Positions 44,462-52,134 of a stretch of 64,000 nucleotides of DNA are shown piece after piece. A program made the position numbers and the translations under genes. Within the stretch, counting starts at the first letter, position 1. Each line of letters begins with the position of its first letter. The stretch lies in the NCBI GenBank assembly GCA_041392805.1, contig JAWKLJ010000002.1, positions 3,363,001-3,427,000 on the forward strand, given 5' to 3'. The notes beneath the pieces were generated by a model. It did no database searches, was not told the DNA's origin, and saw only the letters and a list, made by a program, of their open reading frames with translations. This DNA is from Saprospiraceae bacterium (GTDB lineage: Bacteria; Bacteroidota; Bacteroidia; Chitinophagales; Saprospiraceae).

Positions 44462-44488
44462 AAAACAGGTTTCTCAAAGTGATAAGAG

Positions 44489-44522
44489 GCCATTTCATAG
44501 TTAAGCTATGGAATGGCTTTTT
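44489..44522 (+). terminator. Terminator after the DUF2541-like gene
   Basis: GCCATTTCATAG / CTATGGAATGGC stem (one G-T wobble), five-base loop, then TTTTT. Confidence 0.8.
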
Positions 44523-44627
44523 CATATTGTAGCAAGACATCAGAAGTTTAGCCAAGTAACCCTTCTGTAAACTTCTAATGTCTTCAGCAAGGCTTATTGA
44601 CAAAGATGGCTTATATTTAAACCCAAA

Positions 44628-45713
44628 ATGCAACTATCTGCTATTTTCAAAGACCTAAAAGTCGTCGAATTAGCGAGTGTTTTGGCCGGACCAGCCGTGG
44701 GGCTCTTTTTTGCAGAATTGGGCGCTCAGGTAATTAAGATAGAAAATAAAAAGACGGGCGGAGATGTAACCAGGGCCTGGAAATTACCGGAAGAAGACCC
44801 GTCGCAGCCTTGGTCGGCCTATTACCATTCCGTCAACTGGCATAAGACGAGCTTGATGCTGGACCTAAGCCAGGAAGAGGACCGAGCAATCGTTTTAAAC
44901 CATATCAAAACGGCCGATATTGTCATCAGCAACTTCAAAGCTGGCTCCGCTAAAAAGATGGGCATGGACTACCAAAGTCTACGTCAACTCAATTCTTCCT
45001 TAATCTTTGCTATGATCACCGCCTATGGCACCGACGACCCACGACCAGGCTTCGATGTCGCCATCCAGGCCGAAACGGGCTGGGTGCACATGAATGGAGA
45101 ACCCAATGGTCAGCCGATCAAAATGCCCGTCGCACTCATGGATATCCTCACGGCACACCAACTCAAAGAGGGCATTCTCATCGCCTTGCTGCAAAGGGCT
45201 AAAACGGGAAAAGGTTGTCAAGTCACCGCTTCTATCTTCGATACGGGCATCGCCTCCCTCGCCAACCAGGCTGCCAATTGGCTCAACCTTGGTAAAATAC
45301 CAGTGCGGATGGGTAGCCAACATCCGAATATTGCTCCCTACGGCGAGGTTTTTTATACAAAAGATGACAAAGCGCTCATTGTAGCGCCCGGTACCGATAA
45401 ACAGTACAAAAGCCTGTGTGATTGTCTTGGCCTAGCCGACCTAAAGGAAGACCCTGCTTTTGCCACCAATGCCCTACGGCTGGCTCGGCGCCCCGAATTG
45501 ATTCAACGACTGTCTGTCGCTTTTAAACAGTGGCCAGCGGAGGTATTGTTACGGCGTTTTGACCAGCAACAGGTCCCCGTTTCTCCTATTCGCAACTTGC
45601 AGGAGCTTTTTCAACTGCCTGCGGCACAACATTTGGTGCTTGAAGAAGCGTTACCGAATGGTGAGCTTAGCAAGCGGGTGAGAACGGTGGTTTTTGGGAT
45701 GGAGGGGGAATGA
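44628..45713 (+). CDS. CaiB/BaiF-family CoA-transferase
   Basis: 361 aa; class III acyl-CoA transferase. Hallmarks are LKVVELASVLAGPAVG near the N-terminus, GAQVIKIENKKTGGD, SLMLDLSQEEDRAI, ISNFKAGSAKKMGMDY and the catalytic Asp in ALMDILTAHQLKEGI (about 180). The acyl substrate cannot be predicted. Slightly shorter than the typical 380-400 aa, with no clear loss. Confidence 0.85.
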   Translation: MQLSAIFKDLKVVELASVLAGPAVGLFFAELGAQVIKIENKKTGGDVTRAWKLPEEDPSQPWSAYYHSVNWHKTSLMLDLSQEEDRAIVLNHIKTADIVISNFKAGSAKKMGMDYQSLRQLNSSLIFAMITAYGTDDPRPGFDVAIQAETGWVHMNGEPNGQPIKMPVALMDILTAHQLKEGILIALLQRAKTGKGCQVTASIFDTGIASLANQAANWLNLGKIPVRMGSQHPNIAPYGEVFYTKDDKALIVAPGTDKQYKSLCDCLGLADLKEDPAFATNALRLARRPELIQRLSVAFKQWPAEVLLRRFDQQQVPVSPIRNLQELFQLPAAQHLVLEEALPNGELSKRVRTVVFGMEGE

Positions 45714-45833
45714 TGAGCATATTTTTAGGCGAAATTTGCCTTGCAAAAGGCGAATTATATACCTTACAAGTGGTTACCTAATTGATTGGCGGTAGTAACT
45801 GATAATATGTGGTGGAATGGCTTTAGAATATCG

Positions 45834-45941
45834 ATTCGTAGTTACAAACTACGAATAGCGTGGGGCATGGCTTAGAATATCGATTCGTAGTTACAAACTA
45901 CGAATAGCGTGGATATCGATTCGTAGTTACAAACTACGAAT
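45834..45941. repeat. Three tandem copies of a 23-bp hairpin unit
   Basis: ATTCGTAGTT-ACA-AACTACGAAT, a perfect 10-bp stem, occurs at 45834-45856, 45883-45905 and 45919-45941, each within a wider repeated ATATCGATTCGTAG...GAATAGCGTG context. Spacing between units is 49 and 36 bases. The array lies between the CoA-transferase and epimerase genes. Confidence 0.8.
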
Positions 45942-45997
45942 AGCGTGTCGTGTCATAGATTCATTTGAATAATGTGCTGAATAAAAATAAATTGGCT

Positions 45998-47152
45998 ATG
46001 CCTTTTTCCTTACCTGCGAATAATGATCCTGCACCTTTTCAGGATTTGGTCATTGAGAGGATTGACATTTATAAAATGACTATTCCGCTGACGGAGCCCT
46101 TTGTTATCTCACTTGGGCCAGTCACCCATGCCCAAAATACGGTAATTCGAATACATACCCGTCAAGGGTTATATGGTGTCGGGGAGTGCAGCCCCTTCCC
46201 TACGATCCACGGGGAGACGCAGGAGAGCAATTTTGCTGTGGCAAAATTATTGGCTCCATTACTGATCGGGAAAAACCCTTTGGCTATTGATGATCGCCTG
46301 GATGAATTAGATAAGGCCATTGCTTTTAATCCATGCATCAAAAGTGCTTTTGATATGGCGCTGTATGACTTGAAGGCCAAATATTGTCAACTGCCGCTTT
46401 ATGCTTTGCTAGGCGGTGCCAATCGGACCATCATTACTACCGATATGACGGTTAGCATCGGAACGCCGGAGGGCATGGCCAAACAGGCAGCCGCTTTTGT
46501 AGCCCAGGGATTTGAAGCCATTAAGGTCAAATTGGGTGGGACAACGACAGCCGATACAGCCAGGATCAAGGCGATTAGGGCTGCTATTGGGGAGGAGCTA
46601 CCGCTGCGCATCGATGCCAACCAAGCCTGGACCGTCAAAACGGCTATTGCAACCTTAAATGCGCTTGCTCCTTTTGACATTGAGCATTGTGAGGCGCCCA
46701 TTCCGAGGTGGAATAGCCATCAATTGGCTACCGTTAAAGCCCATAGCCCGATTCCCATTATGGCCGACGAATCTTTGTTTGACCACCATGATGCCCAACG
46801 GCTGCTCAGTTGGGGGGCCGTGGATTATTTCAATATCAAACTCAGTAAATCGGGCGGTATCCGCAATGCCCTTCGGATTGCAGCCATTGCTGAGGGGGCT
46901 GGCATTAAGTCTCAGGTGGGCTGTTTTTCAGAAACGAGACTGGGTATTTCCGCTTTAGCGCATTTCGCCTTAGCTAGCTCCAATGTCGTGCATTATGACA
47001 TGGATTCGCCCTTGATGCTGGCTGAAGATCCAGTGCTTGGAGGAATACGTTATGGCGAAAAAGGGTTGGTAAGTGTCCCTGATAATATAGGAATTGGTGC
47101 AGATTTCGAAGAAGTCTATCTGAAAAAATTAGATCAAGTGACTATTTTTTAA
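45998..47152 (+). CDS. Dipeptide epimerase (enolase superfamily)
   Basis: 384 aa from ATG 45998; an in-frame TTG at 45965 is possible but gives no extra motif. Mandelate-racemase/muconate-cycloisomerase architecture: capping domain with PFVISLGPVTHA, then KVKLGG (KxK base pair), RIDANQAW, CEAPIP, MADESLF (metal ligands Asp, Glu, Asp) and FNIKLSKSGG (the second catalytic Lys). This set matches L-Ala-D/L-Glu-type epimerases, which invert one residue of a dipeptide. The downstream D-aminoacylase gene fits that role. Confidence 0.85.
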   Translation: MPFSLPANNDPAPFQDLVIERIDIYKMTIPLTEPFVISLGPVTHAQNTVIRIHTRQGLYGVGECSPFPTIHGETQESNFAVAKLLAPLLIGKNPLAIDDRLDELDKAIAFNPCIKSAFDMALYDLKAKYCQLPLYALLGGANRTIITTDMTVSIGTPEGMAKQAAAFVAQGFEAIKVKLGGTTTADTARIKAIRAAIGEELPLRIDANQAWTVKTAIATLNALAPFDIEHCEAPIPRWNSHQLATVKAHSPIPIMADESLFDHHDAQRLLSWGAVDYFNIKLSKSGGIRNALRIAAIAEGAGIKSQVGCFSETRLGISALAHFALASSNVVHYDMDSPLMLAEDPVLGGIRYGEKGLVSVPDNIGIGADFEEVYLKKLDQVTIF

Positions 47153-47192
47153 ATAAATTGATGAACTTGAAGATACATGTTGAAATGATGTT

Positions 47193-48764
47193 ATGAAAAA
47201 ACAAAATGCCTACTTTCTGCTTTTGCTACTTTTCACACTATTGAGCTGCCAATCATCCGATGACCCAAGCTTTGACCGTTTATTAGCAGACAACAAGCAA
47301 TTTGATATTTTGCTGCGAAATGGGCGGATTATTGACGGGACAGGAGCCAGCCCCTTTGAAGGCGATGTCTTGGTTAAAAACGGGGAAATTGTTTATGTCG
47401 GTTTGGTTGATACGACTAAAATAACGGTTGCCAAAACCATCAATGCGAGGGGGCGAATCATTAGCCCGGGCTTCATCGATGCTCACGCCCATGGTGACCC
47501 GGCGACCGATACTTCCATGCTCAATTTTCTGGCTATGGGGGTGACCACCATTGTGTTGGGCCAGGATGGGGCCAGTCCTAACTATCTAGAAGCCGGTTTA
47601 TCCGGGCCTTCTCCTTGGTTGGATCAACTGGATAAGCTTGATTTTCAATTGAACGTTGCCTATCTTTTAGGCCATGGGACCTTGCGTAGGATGGCAGGTA
47701 TACCCGATAAAGAAGCGCCCTCAGAAGTTCAATTAATGGAGATGAAAAGCCTGCTCAAAGCGGCCGTTGAGGCAGGCTTTTACGGTATGAGTACAGGCCT
47801 GGAGTACGTCCCAGGGTTATTTGCCCCAGCATCGGAGTTGATGGCCCTGGCTCAAACCTTGGGAGAAACGGACGGCTTGATCATGAGTCATATGCGAAAT
47901 GAAGATAACGATGCCGTAGAAGCCTCTATTGACGAGTTGATCCGCCAGGGAGTGCACTGCCGCGTACACATTGCCCACCTCAAAGTCGTCTATGGAAAGG
48001 GCCCAGAGCGGGCACAAGAAATCCTTGCAAAAATTGGTCAGGCTCATGCCAACGGGATTTTCCTGTCTGCCGACGTCTATCCCTATATGGCCAGTTATAC
48101 CGGCATTGGTATCTTATTCCCCCAATGGGCCAAAACCAAAGCGGATTTTGAACAGGCCAAAAATAGCAGAAATAAGGAATTGAGAGACTATCTCTTCCAA
48201 AGGGTACAACAGCGAAATGGCCCTGAAGCGACCTTGTTTGGCACCGGGTCTTTTGCTGGTCAGACCCTGGCCCAGGTGGCGGAGGAGGCTGGGAAGCCCT
48301 ATGTTGATATCCTGATGGAGATAGGCCCTAATGGCGCTTCTGGCGCCTATTTTGTCATGGATGAACCTTTGCAAGAACAATTCATTGCCAGTCCTTTAAT
48401 CATGATTTCCACCGATGGCTCTCCGAAGATGCGGCATCCGCGTGGTTATGGTAGTTTTGCCAAAATAATTGAACGTTATGTGGAGGAGAAAAGGTTGCTT
48501 TCCTTGGAGCTAGCGATTCACAAAATGACCGAGCTTGCGGCCAAAACGATAGGCTTAGACAAAAGAGGAAGGATTGCTGAAGGTTATAAAGCTGACCTTT
48601 TGGTCTTTAACGAGACGAGTGTAAAAGCTAAAGCAAGTTATGAAAATCCCTTCCAATTGTCAGAAGGCTTTGACGTTATCGTGGTGAACGGGCAGTTGCT
48701 GCGGGAAGAAGGTACCTGGAAGGAGGTGAGGCCCGGGGCATTGTTGAGAAAGCAGAAAAAATAA
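47193..48764 (+). CDS. N-acyl-D-amino-acid deacylase-like lipoprotein
   Basis: 523 aa amidohydrolase. Lipobox LLSC (Cys19), so anchored outside the inner membrane. It has the D-aminoacylase pattern ILLRNGRIIDGTGASPFEGD (39-58), FIDAHAHGD (HxH, 98-100), YGMSTGLEYVPG, HMRNE, HIAHLKVV and STDGSPKMRHPRGYG with metal-binding residues, and a final LLVFNETSVKAKA. It removes acyl groups from N-acyl-D-amino acids or cleaves D-containing peptides. It starts 40 bases after the epimerase. Confidence 0.87.
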   Translation: MKKQNAYFLLLLLFTLLSCQSSDDPSFDRLLADNKQFDILLRNGRIIDGTGASPFEGDVLVKNGEIVYVGLVDTTKITVAKTINARGRIISPGFIDAHAHGDPATDTSMLNFLAMGVTTIVLGQDGASPNYLEAGLSGPSPWLDQLDKLDFQLNVAYLLGHGTLRRMAGIPDKEAPSEVQLMEMKSLLKAAVEAGFYGMSTGLEYVPGLFAPASELMALAQTLGETDGLIMSHMRNEDNDAVEASIDELIRQGVHCRVHIAHLKVVYGKGPERAQEILAKIGQAHANGIFLSADVYPYMASYTGIGILFPQWAKTKADFEQAKNSRNKELRDYLFQRVQQRNGPEATLFGTGSFAGQTLAQVAEEAGKPYVDILMEIGPNGASGAYFVMDEPLQEQFIASPLIMISTDGSPKMRHPRGYGSFAKIIERYVEEKRLLSLELAIHKMTELAAKTIGLDKRGRIAEGYKADLLVFNETSVKAKASYENPFQLSEGFDVIVVNGQLLREEGTWKEVRPGALLRKQKK

Positions 48765-48779
48765 AACGCAGCCGCAGAC

Positions 48780-48814
48780 GATCATTGCAGGTGTTTTTCA
48801 CCTGCAATGATCGC
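48780..48814. terminator. Perfect 15-bp hairpin between convergent genes
   Basis: CGATCATTGCAGGTG, loop TTTTT, then CACCTGCAATGATCG. It stands 16 bases after the aminoacylase stop and 5 bases before the stop of the DUF2461 gene. No T run on either side, so it may be an mRNA 3'-end stabiliser rather than a true terminator. Confidence 0.65.
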
Positions 48815-48818
48815 TCAG

Positions 48819-49511
48819 CTACTGAACAATAGGAAGTCCATTTGCATCTGTAGTAAGGACATCACTCATATAATCAAAAAAGGGCCGCATGTTGCAAAAG
48901 GTTTGGACTACTTCTTGCAGAAAATCGGGCGACATTACTGCTTTATCGGTAAAAGCCCGGCTGATAACGAACTGCTTGTGGCGCAATAAGTCTATAGCAG
49001 GATGGTCTTTGTCGAAACCCTTTGGTGCCGTTTTTACCGTATCTCCTTTAAGCGTTTCAAACGTCTTGACAAAGGTTGGATCGCTAATGATCTTTCGTAG
49101 CGGTTTATCGTCAAAAGCAATGTCCTCTCTAATTCTTTTTAAATCTTCGCTAGTAGGCCCCCAGAATCCGCCGCCTAAAAAGGAAGCACCTGGTTCGATG
49201 TGAAAATAGTAGCCCCCCCTAAGCAATTTGGTTGCCCTGCTCAAACTACCGCTGAAATGCGTCTTGTAAGGCGTTTTATCTTTGGAAAAACGCGTATCCC
49301 GATAGATGCGGAAAAGGCTTTGCTGTCCCGAAGCAGTTTCAATATTATCATGCTTATTCATTTCCGTAATCAAGGCATCCGCAAAAGCGATCAGATAGGC
49401 TTGCTCCGTCTGAAATCGTTTTTTGTTAGCTGCAAACCAAGTTCGATCGTTATTTTCTTTTAATTCCTCAATAAATTTGAAAACGGAAGCAGGAATAGTA
49501 ACCTTGGGCAT
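48819..49511 (-). CDS. DUF2461 family protein
   Basis: 230 aa; family marks are FIEELKENNDRTWFAANK near residue 13, LFRIYRDTRFSKDKTPYKTH (about 66-85), YYFHIEPG and GGFWGPTSEDLKRIRE. Found in many bacteria and some fungi; function unknown. Single gene on the minus strand, with a family B repeat element starting about 30 bases before its start. Confidence 0.9.
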   Translation of the reverse strand: MPKVTIPASVFKFIEELKENNDRTWFAANKKRFQTEQAYLIAFADALITEMNKHDNIETASGQQSLFRIYRDTRFSKDKTPYKTHFSGSLSRATKLLRGGYYFHIEPGASFLGGGFWGPTSEDLKRIREDIAFDDKPLRKIISDPTFVKTFETLKGDTVKTAPKGFDKDHPAIDLLRHKQFVISRAFTDKAVMSPDFLQEVVQTFCNMRPFFDYMSDVLTTDANGLPIVQ

Positions 49512-49542
49512 CGTGCGTATTTTGGTGATGTATGATAAATTT

Positions 49543-49673
49543 GGACTTTTGACATTCGCTGTTTTGAAGGCGGAAGTCGGAAAGGCTCAGGGTCGCAATT
49601 TTCCCACTTTTCCGACTTCCCACTTCCCTCTTCTAGTCTGGAAACGGAGGGTTTTCCAAAGCGTCAAAAGTCC
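49543..49673. repeat. Family B palindromic element (MITE-like), copy 2
   Basis: 131 bp with the same termini as 29559-29688 (GGACTTTTGACATTCGCTG and GCGTCAAAAGTCC), the same core (GCTCAGGGTCGCAATTTTCC) and a conserved right flank (CTAGTCTGGAAACGGAGG). It separates the DUF2461 and aquaporin genes, which are transcribed away from each other. Confidence 0.75.
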
Positions 49674-49812
49674 AAATAAATGTAAAATAACAAAAATTCC
49701 CCCATTCGGTTTGATCCATTTTGTTTTTTCACTAACAAAGGGTCCTTTTTTGGATTGTTGCGAAGATTAATTAAATTTAATTTTATTTATCAAACCAAAC
49801 GTAAAACCTTGT

Positions 49813-50610
49813 ATGTCAACTTTCCTAGCTGAAATTTTCGGAACGATGATCCTCATCATCCTTGGTGGTGGCGTCGTTGGCGGCGTTGTTCTAAAAGATT
49901 CCAAATCAGAAAATGCCGGATGGATTGTCATCACCCTTGGATGGGGATTAGCCGTTACCTTGGGCGTTTATGCCGTAGGGAGTATCAGTGGTGCCCACCT
50001 TAATCCTGCGGTGACGCTTGCATTTGCGGCAGCCGGTGAGTTTCCTTGGGCAGAGGTGCCAGCTTACATTGCCGCACAAATGTTGGGTGCTTTTATCGGC
50101 GCCACGATTGTATGGCTGCATTATTTGCCCCATTGGCGCAAAACCGAAGACCAAGGCGCCAAACTGGCTGTTTTCGCCACAGGACCAGCAGTCCGCGCAC
50201 CTTGGGCCAACCTCCTTAGTGAGATGATTGGCACTTTTGTGCTCATTGCAGGATTGATGTTCATTGGTGCTAATAAATTCACCGATGGGCTTAATCCCTT
50301 GGTTGTAGGTGCTTTAATTGCGGCAATTGGTATCTCCTTAGGTGGAACAACTGGCTATGCGATCAACCCGGCCCGTGACCTAGGACCGCGAATTGCCCAT
50401 GCTATTTTACCCATTCATGGCAAGGGCAGTTCAGATTGGTCTTACGCGCCTATTCCTATCCTTGGGCCTATTTTGGGTGGTTTACTTGGCGCTATGGTGT
50501 ATCAATGGATATTTTCGGGTAAAATGGGCCCCATGCTCTGGGTAACGCTTGCGCTTACCGCAGGCGTCATCGTGATGGCCGTTTTGGAGGAACATAAGAA
50601 GGGTAAGTGA
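49813..50610 (+). CDS. Aquaglyceroporin (MIP family channel)
   Basis: 265 aa with six membrane helices and both NPA half-helices: GAHLNPAVTLAF (64-66) and GYAINPARDLGPR (185-187). The Asp after the second NPA (NPARD) is the marker of glycerol-type channels rather than strict water channels. No glycerol kinase gene is next to it. Transcribed alone. Confidence 0.92.
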   Translation: MSTFLAEIFGTMILIILGGGVVGGVVLKDSKSENAGWIVITLGWGLAVTLGVYAVGSISGAHLNPAVTLAFAAAGEFPWAEVPAYIAAQMLGAFIGATIVWLHYLPHWRKTEDQGAKLAVFATGPAVRAPWANLLSEMIGTFVLIAGLMFIGANKFTDGLNPLVVGALIAAIGISLGGTTGYAINPARDLGPRIAHAILPIHGKGSSDWSYAPIPILGPILGGLLGAMVYQWIFSGKMGPMLWVTLALTAGVIVMAVLEEHKKGK

Positions 50611-50628
50611 GAAGTAGAAAGTGAAATG

Positions 50629-50712
50629 CAAACCTAGCATGACAGGTTTGGGGAAGTGGATGTATTGGAGAAGCATTCAAATTAGCCTTTTCTCCATTAC
50701 CTCCACTCCCCC
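50629..50712. repeat. Inverted repeats between aquaporin and DUF1080 genes
   Basis: CAAACC...GGTTTG (50629-50650), then GGGAAGTGGATGTATTGGAG (50651-50670) facing TCTCCATTACCTCCACTCCC. The second palindrome uses the GTGGAGGTAATGGAG string also seen at 10416 and 10812. It is the likely transcript end of the convergent genes. Confidence 0.55.
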
Positions 50713-50787
50713 ATTGGGTCCAAAAGTAGCATCAAAATGGCAAAGTCAATGTCAAATTCAACGCCATTAACTCATCCAAACCACACC

Positions 50788-51522
50788 TTACAACTCCCGA
50801 ATCCAGATATTGCGGTAGCTAACCGGATTGCCGTGATCTTGCAATACAATCGGTCCTTTGCCATGTTTTGGGTTTTTGGGTAACCCAATGTATTCGGTTG
50901 TCCCTTTGATTTCTGTGTTGTTTTGCACCAGCACGCCATTCTGGAGAACGGTGATACGAGCAGAAGCCACTTTAATCCCATCCTCATTAAAGCGAGGTGC
51001 CGTATAGATAATGTCATAAGTTTGCCATTCACCTGGAGGGCGGCAAGCATTGACCAAGGGAATAGATTGTTTGTAAATAGAGCCCGCCTGCCCATTCGAA
51101 TAGGTTTTGCTACCATAACTGTCAAGCACCTGCAATTCGTAAAGGGATTGCAAGAAGATCCCGCTGTTTCCCCTACCCTGTCCTTCACCTACTACTTCCG
51201 CTGGTGTTCGCCATTCAATGTGCAGTTGGCAATCACCAAAAGTGCGCTTGGACTGGATGACACCAGTACCTTTAACGACGGTCATGGCATTGTCGCCCGT
51301 TTTCCATTTGACGGCCGATCCGTCCGCATGAGACCACTCATTGGTATTTGAACCATCAAAAAGGACGATGGCATCGGAAGGTGCTGTATTGGTAGCAGCG
51401 CCCGGTGTAACGACCCGTGGAACGGGATCCCAAACTTCCGTCGCTACTGGGTCAGTAATTTGAGCCTGTAGCGAAAACGCGGAAAGAATAATAGTCGCAA
51501 AAGAAAGTTTCGTTTTGTTCAT
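50788..51522 (-). CDS. Secreted DUF1080 protein (3-keto-disaccharide hydrolase type)
   Basis: 244 aa; ATG at 51522 chosen because MNKTKLSFATIILSAFSLQA is a clean signal peptide (the frame is open 8 codons upstream). The concanavalin-like DUF1080 fold shows VLFDGSNTNEWSHADG, LHIEWRTP, GNSGIFLQSLYELQVLDS and GPIVLQDHGNPVSYRNIWIREL. Members include 3-keto-disaccharide hydrolases and sugar-binding lectin-like proteins; exact activity unknown. Confidence 0.88.
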   Translation of the reverse strand: MNKTKLSFATIILSAFSLQAQITDPVATEVWDPVPRVVTPGAATNTAPSDAIVLFDGSNTNEWSHADGSAVKWKTGDNAMTVVKGTGVIQSKRTFGDCQLHIEWRTPAEVVGEGQGRGNSGIFLQSLYELQVLDSYGSKTYSNGQAGSIYKQSIPLVNACRPPGEWQTYDIIYTAPRFNEDGIKVASARITVLQNGVLVQNNTEIKGTTEYIGLPKNPKHGKGPIVLQDHGNPVSYRNIWIREL

Positions 51523-51561
51523 TTTGATAATATTATAATGATTCAAGAATTTTTTTCACTG

Positions 51562-52074
51562 CTACTCAGGCGCGAGTAGGGCTACCGAGTCCCCAACTCG
51601 AATGGTCCCTCCTTTAATCACTTTGGCATTGATGCCGCCATGTCCTCTCATGGCATTGTAGCCACCTGGACCAAGGTTTTCTTCCATGCGTGAGCAAGGA
51701 TAACACAATCCGGTCGTTTCCAAAATAACTTCCCCTATTTTAAATTGCTGATCTTGTAAGGACAGCAGGTTGATGCCAGAAACCACTATATTCCGGCGGG
51801 TTAAGCTTGGATCAATCGTTTCTTTGCCCAAAATAGCAGCCACCCCTTTCAGGTGTTCTGCCTGAATCAAGGTTATTTGTCGCTTTTTGCTGCTTCCTTG
51901 GTAATGGTCGCCCACCAGACCCATTTCTACGCTAACTTCAACCTCCTGTACCACCCTGAGGTCAATCCGTTTTTCCGTTCGCAGCCCAATCCAATTGATT
52001 TCCCCAACTTGAGGGACGGTATTTATTAAGTCTTTAAGGTTAATAGTCGACACCATGTTTTTAAGGTTTTTCAT
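51562..52074 (-). CDS. MOSC-domain protein
   Basis: 170 aa; start at the second in-frame ATG (52074), with alternatives 6 codons earlier or later. The MOSC sulfur-carrier domain shows GLVGDHYQGSSKKRQIT, NIVVSGINLLSL and the conserved cysteine in TGLCYPCSRME, with a final GPGGYNAMRGHGGI. MOSC domains bind a sulfurated cofactor in molybdenum-cofactor-related and other reactions. It stands 39 bases before the DUF1080 gene. Confidence 0.87.
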   Translation of the reverse strand: MKNLKNMVSTINLKDLINTVPQVGEINWIGLRTEKRIDLRVVQEVEVSVEMGLVGDHYQGSSKKRQITLIQAEHLKGVAAILGKETIDPSLTRRNIVVSGINLLSLQDQQFKIGEVILETTGLCYPCSRMEENLGPGGYNAMRGHGGINAKVIKGGTIRVGDSVALLAPE

Positions 52075-52134
52075 CCCATCATTAGGGAGCAAGAAAGATA
52101 AAAATAATTATGGACATTCCGAAAATCTGCGCAG

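Noticed and set aside
45834..45941. CRISPR-like array
   Set aside because: Only three units, each a self-complementary 23-mer, with spacers of 26 and 13 bases that are partly repeated themselves. No cas gene is in the window.
45965..45997. TTG start for the dipeptide epimerase
   Set aside because: In frame and possible, but adds only 11 poorly conserved residues; the ATG at 45998 gives the normal family start.
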